A stretch of 6,374 bases of DNA. Source: Acidobacteriota bacterium (GTDB lineage: Bacteria; Acidobacteriota; Terriglobia; Acidoferrales; UBA7541). Positions 1 through 5,798 of the stretch are shown here, one piece after another. The DNA lies in contig JAFAZL010000878.1 of assembly GCA_019239815.1 (NCBI GenBank), positions 1 to 6,374 on the forward strand, given 5' to 3'. Both the position numbers and the translations under genes were made by a program. The notes beneath the pieces were generated by a model. It made no database searches and was not told the origin of the DNA. It was given only the letters and a program-made list of their open reading frames with translations. Each line of letters opens with the position of its first letter. Within the stretch, counting starts at the first letter, position 1.

Positions 1-555
1 TCCCAGGAACGTGAAGTGTTGCGCCGCATGAACCCAATCGTTGTGGAGTGTGAGGTCAAACAGATAGGGGGTGTGCCACGCCCAAAGCCCGGTGGCTCCA
101 AGGAACCAGGCGGGAAGAGGACGCGAAAGAAAATGAATGGCGCCATAGATACCACTCGCGTGGTACCAACTTCCGAATTCGCTGCTTATAGTTTTGGGAA
201 ATGCGGCGAGTACTACAGGGAAGATATTGCCGAGCACGAACAAAGGAGCGGAAATCAAGAGAAGTAGTTCGTGTTGAACCATATGGACCCAGAAAAGGCT
301 CTCGCCAAGGACATGGATAGGGGAATTCAACGCGACAAGCAGGGAAACCCAACCAAGCGAAAGAAAAATCACCTGGCGGCACCACTGCTGCGAAAAGGAG
401 GTGCGAACTCCCAGACCACGCAGGCCGAGTACAAGCACAAACCCAAGTACAAATAGCGGCACTGTGAATGGAGGCTCCCAGCTCCAAGGGAATTCCTGGG
501 CGCGATTCAGGGCCTGCCGACTCGCTTCAGCGACTAGCAAGGCGGCACCAGCCAT
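1..555 (-). CDS. ctaG: Cytochrome c oxidase assembly factor, CtaG family (caa3_CtaG), N-terminal part (3' end outside window)
   Basis: 185 residues are present and the frame is open to the left edge; family members are usually about 260-300 residues. This multi-helix membrane protein is needed for caa3 oxidase assembly and is thought to act at copper insertion. It is distinct from the Cox11 protein, which is also sometimes named CtaG. Family marks: SWEPP (25-29), a helix near 30-48, a helix near 62-77, NSPIHVLGESLFW (77-89), the HMVQHELLLLISAPL block (91-105) with His91 and His95, ATGLWAWHTPYLFD (154-167) with His161, and WVHAAQHFTFLG (174-185) with His176 and His180, as expected for a metal-related membrane protein. 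Start choice is uncertain: ATG at 555-553 overlaps the previous gene by 22 bases without a visible ribosome site, while TTG at 540-538 is the next option. Either way expression should be coupled to the upstream gene. Confidence 0.92.
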   Translation of the reverse strand, partial: MAGAALLVAEASRQALNRAQEFPWSWEPPFTVPLFVLGFVLVLGLRGLGVRTSFSQQWCRQVIFLSLGWVSLLVALNSPIHVLGESLFWVHMVQHELLLLISAPLFVLGNIFPVVLAAFPKTISSEFGSWYHASGIYGAIHFLSRPLPAWFLGATGLWAWHTPYLFDLTLHNDWVHAAQHFTFLG

Positions 556-908
556 GGGGGAATCGCGACCGCAATGATCCCAACGCCGAAGCTGATATTG
601 AATCCGACTGCCAAGAGAGCTTGGAAGTGCGCCCGGTCATGAGGGTGACCTCCTTCTTCGTCTCTCTCCGCGGGAAGGTTGCGAAGAACCGAGACTCCTA
701 TTGTCGCGCCGGCCACCGCCAGCAGAATGGCACAAACGCTGACAACATGAAGCATGGTCCGGGAAGCTGCTTGGCACGCATATTGTTCAAGCACATAGTT
801 CAGACTCAACTGAATACCAAAAGCAATAAAGGCAGCCGACAAACTCGCACGCAGCAGGATGGGAGTCGCTCCGCACACGACCGTTTGGCTCTTGTCATTG
901 GCCATCAT
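534..908 (-). CDS. Small three-helix membrane protein of the caa3 oxidase operon (function unknown)
   Basis: 124 residues from the ATG at 908-906. A GTG at 917 in the same frame is possible, but the ATG makes the tight TGATG junction with ctaE and has GGTGG 5 bases upstream. Three membrane helices are predicted by eye at about 17-40, 53-76 and 97-117. A charged loop, about 78-95, is rich in Glu, Asp and His (ERDEEGGHPHDRAH). Features that look family-like are LNYVLEQYAC (36-45), just after the first helix, and LHVVSVCAILLAVAGA (53-68). Small proteins with this N-Y-x-L-x(3)-A-C pattern and a following LH helix occur between subunit III and CtaG in some caa3 clusters (from memory). It may be a subunit IV-like structural part or an assembly aid. 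I cannot assign a biochemical role. The end overlaps the ctaG start. Confidence 0.8.
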   Translation of the reverse strand: MMANDKSQTVVCGATPILLRASLSAAFIAFGIQLSLNYVLEQYACQAASRTMLHVVSVCAILLAVAGATIGVSVLRNLPAERDEEGGHPHDRAHFQALLAVGFNISFGVGIIAVAIPPWLVPPC

Positions 909-1519
909 CAAAGCCACCGTGTAGTTCCATAGAGGACGATCTGAATCGCAAACGCAGTAAGCACGACGAAATACCAGTAGTCTGAATTCACTGCTGCGTC
1001 TGCGAAGCGAATCCCATGCATATGCGATGTCGACGAGATCGCCAGCAATACGAGTGTTTCAAACCACTCAGTGATGAGATGGCCCGTGTGAATCCCCAGC
1101 AAGATCCATAGGCACGAAGCATATGCATTGTCGGTCCAGCGACAGTTCAAGCTGGCGAATTCGAACCCGCGTACGACGATGAGAGCGGAGCCGATGATTG
1201 CCATCAATGCCAAGCCGACCTGAATGCTCGATCGAGATTGCTGAAATGCTCGACGCTTGGTCCATATAGCTGGGCCGAGACTTATCGCGAAGAGACACGC
1301 GCTTAACATTCCGGCACCGAGCGTAGGGGGAATAAAACCTGACGGCGGCCAGTGTGGCGACCGCGTCTTCAAATAGAAAAATGTTGCGAACAGCAAGGCG
1401 AACATTGTTCCTTCGATAGTCATGTACAAGACATTTCCCAGCCAACTCACATTGCGATAACCGAAGGCAATACTGGGAAGAGCAGAAACATCCAACACGG
1501 TTCTGCGCTCAGTCGGCAT
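908..1519 (-). CDS. ctaE: Cytochrome c oxidase subunit III
   Basis: 203 residues, close to the size of short bacterial subunit III proteins, with about five membrane helices (near 28-50, 65-86, 100-117, 135-158 and 181-198). It stabilises subunit I and is not catalytic. Evidence: WLGNVLYMTIEGTMFALLFA (26-45), which carries the conserved membrane Glu36; the IHTGHLITEWFETLVL segment (143-158); and NSDYWYFVVLTAF (178-190) followed by a C-terminal VLYGTTRWL, which matches the family's W-Y-F-V-V signature and terminal Arg. The two N-terminal helices of long subunit III are absent, which is common in caa3 systems. The ATG at 1519 overlaps the end of ctaD by 11 bases and has no strong ribosome site, so translation is probably coupled. 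The stop TGA shares a base with the next ATG (TGATG at 910-906). The arrangement II-I-III-small protein recalls the coxMNOP cluster of Bradyrhizobium (from memory). Confidence 0.93.
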   Translation of the reverse strand: MPTERRTVLDVSALPSIAFGYRNVSWLGNVLYMTIEGTMFALLFATFFYLKTRSPHWPPSGFIPPTLGAGMLSACLFAISLGPAIWTKRRAFQQSRSSIQVGLALMAIIGSALIVVRGFEFASLNCRWTDNAYASCLWILLGIHTGHLITEWFETLVLLAISSTSHMHGIRFADAAVNSDYWYFVVLTAFAIQIVLYGTTRWL

Positions 1520-3455
1520 AGGAAACCGCCGATCTCGATGGGGCCGGTGCCAGGCTGGGAGTAGGCGTCTCTCTGGGCCACAGCCATCCGACCAGAGCCG
1601 CGATCACAGGAGGCGCACCAATGGGAACTGCCCATGCCGTGAAAATCGATCCGACAAACACGATTGACACCACAATCGAAGTGAGGAACGGCCAGATGCT
1701 CGGCCCAGCCATTTCTTCTTTGTACTGTGGTTGCGAGTCGAGGCTGTTGGTGACTAGTCCTTCCCGGATGTCTGTTCTTAACCCCGTGACGATGGACTGA
1801 TCTGGCAGGGCCGTCCACAGCGCTTCGCGTCCATTGACCGTTGGCGGGTGAAGGAAATTGTAGGGTGGTGGTGGAGAGGGAACTGCCCACTCAAGACTTC
1901 CAGCAAACCAGGGATTTTCGGGCGCCGTCATTGGAGCCCGCCTCGCGCGATAGACGTTTACGAGAAACACCAAAACACCAAGCGTCATGAAGACCGCCCC
2001 GCACGTAGCGACCATGTTCAATGCGGCCCAACCACGGCCCGGTAGATACGTATAGACCCGGCGCGGCATACCGCGAAGACCAAGAAAGTGCATGGTGAAA
2101 AAGGTGAGATTGAATCCGACAAAAAACAACCAGAAGTGAACCTTCCCGAGTGTTTCGTCGAGAAACTTGCCTGTCATTTTCGGAAACCAGTGATAGATCC
2201 CGGCGAACATCGGAAAAATCGCGCCACCTATGAGTACGTAGTGGAAATGCGCGACCAGGAAATATGTGTCGTGGACCTGTAAATCAACGGGCACCGAGGC
2301 GAGCATGACTCCGGACAGTCCGCCGATCATAAAAACGAAAAAGAAACCAAATATCCAAAGAACCGGCAACTTGAAACGCAATTTTCCTAGCCAGATTGTG
2401 ACAATCCAGCAAAAGAATTGAACTCCTGTCGGAATGACGATCATCAGGGTTGACGCAGTGAAGAATCCCTCACTTAGAGCCGGGATTCCTGTGGCAAACA
2501 TGTGATGAACCCACACTCCGAACCCCAGAAAACCTGTGGCGATGACCGACAGTACGATTGGGGTGTATCCAAAAATATGGCGGCGAGTAAATGTCGGAAT
2601 AAGCGTTGACACGATTGCCGCTCCGGGAAGAAATATGATGTAAACCTCCGGATGCCCAAAAAACCAGAACAGGTGCTGGTAGAGCAGCGCATCGCCGCCT
2701 TCCGCCGGGTTGAAAAACTGAGTGCCAATCAATCGATCAAGCAATAGCAATCCACTGTCAACCATTACCGCGGGCATCGCGAACATCACCGCGAACGAGA
2801 GCACGAGCTTCTCCCACAGAAGGATTGGCATTCGGTTCAGAGTCATGCCCGGAGCGCGGTAGCGAAGTATCGTCGTGGCCACACATATGGCAACCCCGAG
2901 CGCGGAAACTTCGGTGAACGTGATCATTTGCGCCCAGAAATCCGCTCGCTTCCCAAAACCGAATTCGGGGCCCGAAAGGGGTACATAAGCGAACCAACCG
3001 ACGTCGGCGCCCGTATTCAGGAATAACCCAACCCACAATTCGAGGCCGCCGAAGAGATAGATGTAGTAACTAAAAGCGTTCAGCCGCGGAAAAGCTATAT
3101 TCCTCGCCCCGCACATCAGAGGCACGAGGTAGACGCCAAATCCTTGGAATAACAGCGGCACCGCGAAGAGAAAAATCATGGTGCTGCCGTGCATGGTGAA
3201 AATCTGGTTGTATTTGTCTGGTCCCAGGAAATGATTCTCAGGAAAAGTGAGCTGCCATCGCATGAGCGCAGCCAGCACGCCGCCCAATAAGAAAAAAATG
3301 AACGCAGTCACCATGAAGCGAAGCCCGATCGCTGTGTGGTGAACTTCGCTGAACCATCCCAAAATGCCGGAACTACGCCCCCAAGTTTTGCGAAGAGCCG
3401 CTTCTTGCTCGCTCGGAGACGGGAGTTCATCCGTGGTGAATTTCGCGGCGATCAT
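1509..3455 (-). CDS. ctaD: Cytochrome c oxidase subunit I (haem a, haem a3-CuB), caa3 type with C-terminal extension
   Basis: 648 residues; catalytic subunit reducing O2 to water in the inner membrane. Haem a ligands are His89 (TMHG) and His405. Haem a3 is bound by His403 (AHFHYV). CuB ligands are His268, His317 and His318 (GHPEVY, WVHHMF), with the His268-Tyr272 cross-link pair and Glu270 of A1-type oxidases. The Mg-site His395-Asp396 and the Arg465-Arg466 pair (GMPRR) are present. Residues after about 505 form an extension with the SLEWAVPSPPPPYNF motif and one or two more helices (about 588-628), which is usual for caa3-type subunit I. It ends in a Pro/Ala-rich tail. Odd residues: Asn119 replaces the D-channel entrance Asp, Val108 replaces its partner Asn, and Gln346 replaces the K-channel Lys; each codon was checked on the minus strand. 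The start overlaps ctaC by ATGA and the end overlaps ctaE by 11 bases. Identity is certain; proton pumping is an open question. Confidence 0.98.
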   Translation of the reverse strand: MIAAKFTTDELPSPSEQEAALRKTWGRSSGILGWFSEVHHTAIGLRFMVTAFIFFLLGGVLAALMRWQLTFPENHFLGPDKYNQIFTMHGSTMIFLFAVPLLFQGFGVYLVPLMCGARNIAFPRLNAFSYYIYLFGGLELWVGLFLNTGADVGWFAYVPLSGPEFGFGKRADFWAQMITFTEVSALGVAICVATTILRYRAPGMTLNRMPILLWEKLVLSFAVMFAMPAVMVDSGLLLLDRLIGTQFFNPAEGGDALLYQHLFWFFGHPEVYIIFLPGAAIVSTLIPTFTRRHIFGYTPIVLSVIATGFLGFGVWVHHMFATGIPALSEGFFTASTLMIVIPTGVQFFCWIVTIWLGKLRFKLPVLWIFGFFFVFMIGGLSGVMLASVPVDLQVHDTYFLVAHFHYVLIGGAIFPMFAGIYHWFPKMTGKFLDETLGKVHFWLFFVGFNLTFFTMHFLGLRGMPRRVYTYLPGRGWAALNMVATCGAVFMTLGVLVFLVNVYRARRAPMTAPENPWFAGSLEWAVPSPPPPYNFLHPPTVNGREALWTALPDQSIVTGLRTDIREGLVTNSLDSQPQYKEEMAGPSIWPFLTSIVVSIVFVGSIFTAWAVPIGAPPVIAALVGWLWPRETPTPSLAPAPSRSAVSYAD

Positions 3456-4453
3456 TTTAGAGTTCCCAAGTAGTCCAACAGATCGTTGAGTTCCTCGCCG
3501 CCGATGATGTTCAAGGCCATGTGGTTGCCGGGTTTGATGGATTGGGGGTCTAGGATCCAGCCGGCAAGCGCACCGCGAACATTTGGCAGAGTTCCAGCAG
3601 CGATCTCACGACGGCTTGCGAGATGAGTGAGGTCGGGGCCCATGTGCGAAGCAGCGTCCGTTCCGCGGATGGTGTGGCACATTACGCATGCATGGCTCAA
3701 GAAGACCTCGCGCCCGTGTGAAGTGGCTTTGCTGACCGGCTCCGGTGCGTCACGCAGTTGATTCTGTTTCCAACTTTCGAACTCGTCCCGCGACTCGGCA
3801 ACAATCAGGAAACCCATGTGCGCGTGTTGCAGCCCGCAAAATTCGGCACACTGCCCCCGATAAATCCCTGGTTTGTCGACTTCAAAGCTGAGGCTGGACG
3901 CGTATCCTGGGATCAAGTCCCGCTTGCCTGTGATGTTCGGGGCCCAAAAACTGTGAATTACATCTACAGATTTCGTCACCACGGCAATCCGTTCGTGAAT
4001 GGGGACGTGAATCTCATTTGCCGTACTAATCTGAAGATCGGATTGGCTATCGGGGTATACGACTTCCCACCACCATTGGTGGCCAGTGATCTCGATCGTG
4101 ACTGGATTCTCCGCGCTCGTAGCCTGGACGACGCGGCTCGCCCGAAGACTCAGGAATAGCACCGTAAAAAGTACGACCACAGTAAAAGCGACAGCGAATC
4201 CCACTCCCCACGCTGCTTTGCGGTCGCCATCTGGATTCTCGATGATTCCGCGTGGGTTCTCTCCCGCCAAAACTCGGCGTTTCGCGCCATACCAGAACAG
4301 CACGTTGACGACGACGAAGACGAACAAACAAATCCAGAAGATGAACCAGAAAAGGTGCTCGATATGCAGCGCCCGCGGTCCAACGGGATCTAATGCGCCC
4401 TGCCGAGAAGCCACCTGGAAGAATCGAACCAAAATTGTGACTGCGAATATCAT
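3452..4453 (-). CDS. ctaC: Cytochrome c oxidase subunit II with fused cytochrome c domain (caa3 type)
   Basis: 333 residues. It takes electrons from a cytochrome to the CuA centre and passes them to subunit I. Residues 1-14 are hydrophobic and may be a short signal segment. Two membrane helices follow at about 34-54 and 84-103. The periplasmic cupredoxin domain begins with GHQWWWEVVY (124-133), the aromatic patch for electron entry. All CuA ligands are present: His167 (in VIHSFWAP) and Cys202, Glu204, Cys206, His210 and Met213 (in QCAEFCGLQHAHM). A C-terminal cytochrome c domain has Cys256-Val-Met-Cys259-His260 and a likely axial Met312 (in KPGNHMA). This fusion defines the caa3 class. By eye, the acidic residue that lies at the K-channel mouth in canonical subunit II (bovine Glu62) seems to align with Lys79, but this alignment is uncertain. 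ATG at 4453 has a GAGG site 8 bases upstream. The gene overlaps the cytochrome gene and ctaD by ATGA. Confidence 0.96.
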   Translation of the reverse strand: MIFAVTILVRFFQVASRQGALDPVGPRALHIEHLFWFIFWICLFVFVVVNVLFWYGAKRRVLAGENPRGIIENPDGDRKAAWGVGFAVAFTVVVLFTVLFLSLRASRVVQATSAENPVTIEITGHQWWWEVVYPDSQSDLQISTANEIHVPIHERIAVVTKSVDVIHSFWAPNITGKRDLIPGYASSLSFEVDKPGIYRGQCAEFCGLQHAHMGFLIVAESRDEFESWKQNQLRDAPEPVSKATSHGREVFLSHACVMCHTIRGTDAASHMGPDLTHLASRREIAAGTLPNVRGALAGWILDPQSIKPGNHMALNIIGGEELNDLLDYLGTLK

Positions 4454-4995
4454 TGCTGCCGCCTCGGAGCTCCGGAGATTCCGGTTGGCGTTTGATGAGG
4501 CATCGACGATTCCGCCGGTTTCACGTCCATTTCGTCAGTACGGTTCGGGGCCACATCCTTGGGAAGTAGACCGCTCAGCGATCGCACATAGGCCGCGAGC
4601 TGCCAGATCTGATATTCCGGAATGCGGTTACGAAAGGACGGCATGCCGTTGGGCCTGCCCTGCGAGATCGTCGCAAAAATATTTTCGGGCTCGCTGCCAT
4701 AGATCCACACGTCATCCATGAGTGCGGGTCCCATTCCGCCGCCGCCATGCGCATGGCAGCCCACGCAGTTGTATTGCTCGTAGAGTCGCTGACCCTCCGA
4801 CGCCGCATAGGCACTTTCTTGATAGAGCGCTGAAATTGAGACTGGTTGGACGTTCCCAGGCCCGGGGTGGAGGCCGCTCACCTGTACAGCATTAAGCAGG
4901 TCAGCAGATGAAGGGGCGGGCCGAAAGTTGCGCTCCTCTCTTTTGCAACCTGCGAGGCCTAGGCAGAGTGTCGCGACAATCACGATCTGCTTCAT
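4450..4995 (-). CDS. Mono-haem cytochrome c lipoprotein of the oxidase/dehydrogenase operon
   Basis: 181 residues. The N-terminus is a lipoprotein signal: MKQIVIVATLCLG, then lipobox Leu14-Ala-Gly-Cys17, so the mature protein is probably anchored by lipid to the periplasmic face of a membrane. A low-complexity linker runs to about residue 55. A class I cytochrome c domain follows with haem site Cys77-Val-Gly-Cys80-His81, a glycine-rich loop (HGGGGMGPALMDD), the segment WIYGSEPENIFATI, the likely axial Met118 in GRPNGMPSF, and the C-terminal helix WQLAAYVRSLSG. The tail after about residue 145 is Pro-rich and looks disordered. This type is familiar beside caa3 oxidase genes, so it may carry electrons into subunit II. 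Its place directly after xoxF-xoxJ also makes it the candidate acceptor for the dehydrogenase, the job XoxG does elsewhere. It overlaps both neighbours by ATGA. The haem assignment is direct; the electron partner is inferred. Confidence 0.9.
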   Translation of the reverse strand: MKQIVIVATLCLGLAGCKREERNFRPAPSSADLLNAVQVSGLHPGPGNVQPVSISALYQESAYAASEGQRLYEQYNCVGCHAHGGGGMGPALMDDVWIYGSEPENIFATISQGRPNGMPSFRNRIPEYQIWQLAAYVRSLSGLLPKDVAPNRTDEMDVKPAESSMPHQTPTGISGAPRRQQ

Positions 4996-5798
4996 GGTTT
5001 AACCTGACTGATGGTTGCGGTCATCGAAAGCTGAGGAACACCATAGGCGGCAAGGAGCTTCTGTATATCCACTCGCTTCGCTTCGATGAATTGATTCAAC
5101 CGTTCGTGCAATCTTTGATTCGTTTTTGCGACGCCCATTGCGATTGAGAACGCGAATGGTAGAGTGCCGTCGCGCTGAGGCTCGATCGGCGTCACGGAAA
5201 ATCGATTCGGCGATAGCTTTGCGAAATAGCCGGCCGTCGGCCCCCACATGATGCCGAGGTCCACACGACCGACCGACACCGCTTTGCCGACGTCAAAATT
5301 ATGTTCACCGACCGAGTAGATCCCGACGAGTTGCGATTGCAATCCTCGCCGCGCAAGGGCCTGCGCCGGCGGCGTGTATTCTTCTTCCAGGGCCTCGATT
5401 GCGATGCGATAATTCTTGAGTTGTGGATCATCCAGAGAACTCGGCCGAAACTTGGCTGACTTTCGAATCAGGAAGACAAATGACGATCGGTAGTAGGGCT
5501 GAGTCGTCAGCAGCGGTCTATATGCTGTCGGCACACCGATGACAACATCGCATTTACCTTTGTCGATGTACTCTCGTACAAATCCTCTGCCCATGCGTTG
5601 CCAGACAAACTCAACTTCTTCACCAAGGTACAAACCGGCCATGTGAGCAATTCGATTCTCGAATCCTTCCTCACGCGTGTTGGAAAAAGGCAGGTTATTC
5701 GGATCGGCGCATACGCGCAGTGTAGATTTCTGAGCTTTCGAGTAAGCCGCAAAGAATAAGATCGAAAGGATCACCGCACTAAGGGAGCGAAAATACAT
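4992..5798 (-). CDS. xoxJ: XoxJ/MoxJ-like periplasmic binding protein associated with quinoprotein dehydrogenase
   Basis: 268 residues, a normal length for the family of quinoprotein-dehydrogenase-associated substrate-binding-like proteins (MxaJ/XoxJ). A signal peptide covers about residues 1-22 (basic start, hydrophobic core LSAVILSILFFAAY, likely cleavage after SKA). The mature protein has the expected order: RVCADPNNLPFSN (27-40), EGFENRIA (44-51), GRGFVRE (70-76), GKCDVVIGVP (81-90), TTQPYYRSSFVF (98-109), a hinge region, GRVDLGIMWGPTAGYFA (177-193) and a terminal AYGVP (251-255). Cys30 and Cys83 are placed as in the family and could form a disulfide. The family is not thought to transport solute; it is proposed to help activate or mature the partner dehydrogenase. 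The start overlaps the dehydrogenase gene by 20 bases and has a strong ribosome site. The stop overlaps the next start as ATGA. Family confidence is high; the molecular role is unsettled in general. Confidence 0.92.
   Translation of the reverse strand: MYFRSLSAVILSILFFAAYSKAQKSTLRVCADPNNLPFSNTREEGFENRIAHMAGLYLGEEVEFVWQRMGRGFVREYIDKGKCDVVIGVPTAYRPLLTTQPYYRSSFVFLIRKSAKFRPSSLDDPQLKNYRIAIEALEEEYTPPAQALARRGLQSQLVGIYSVGEHNFDVGKAVSVGRVDLGIMWGPTAGYFAKLSPNRFSVTPIEPQRDGTLPFAFSIAMGVAKTNQRLHERLNQFIEAKRVDIQKLLAAYGVPQLSMTATISQVKP

Noticed and set aside
56..487. Minus-strand 143-residue open frame over the left part of the window
   Set aside because: It is out of frame with the CtaG-family frame, which runs open from 555 to the left edge and carries the HMVQHE and WAWHTP motifs; the 143-residue product has no family-like features.
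906..917. GTG at 917 as the start of the small membrane protein
   Set aside because: The ATG at 908 overlaps the ctaE stop as TGATG, a classic coupling junction, and has GGTGG at a workable distance; the GTG adds only three residues.
468..932. Plus-strand 154-residue open frame
   Set aside because: Antisense to the small membrane protein and ctaG starts; polar, repeat-free and without recognisable features, whereas the minus strand encodes clear membrane helices.
1509..1950. C-terminal extension of subunit I as a possible fusion with another oxidase subunit
   Set aside because: The SLEWAVPSPPPPYNF and SIWPF...WAVPIGA motifs are the normal extension in caa3-type subunit I, and a separate subunit III gene follows.
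4086..4721. Plus-strand 211-residue open frame
   Set aside because: It lies antisense to ctaC and the cytochrome c gene, has an Arg/Thr/Pro-rich composition typical of a shadow frame, and shows no motif or ribosome site.
4992..5798. XoxJ-like protein as an ABC transporter substrate-binding protein
   Set aside because: No permease or ATPase gene is nearby, and the ADPNNLPFSN, CDVVIGVP and MWGPTAGY motifs belong to the dehydrogenase-associated family.
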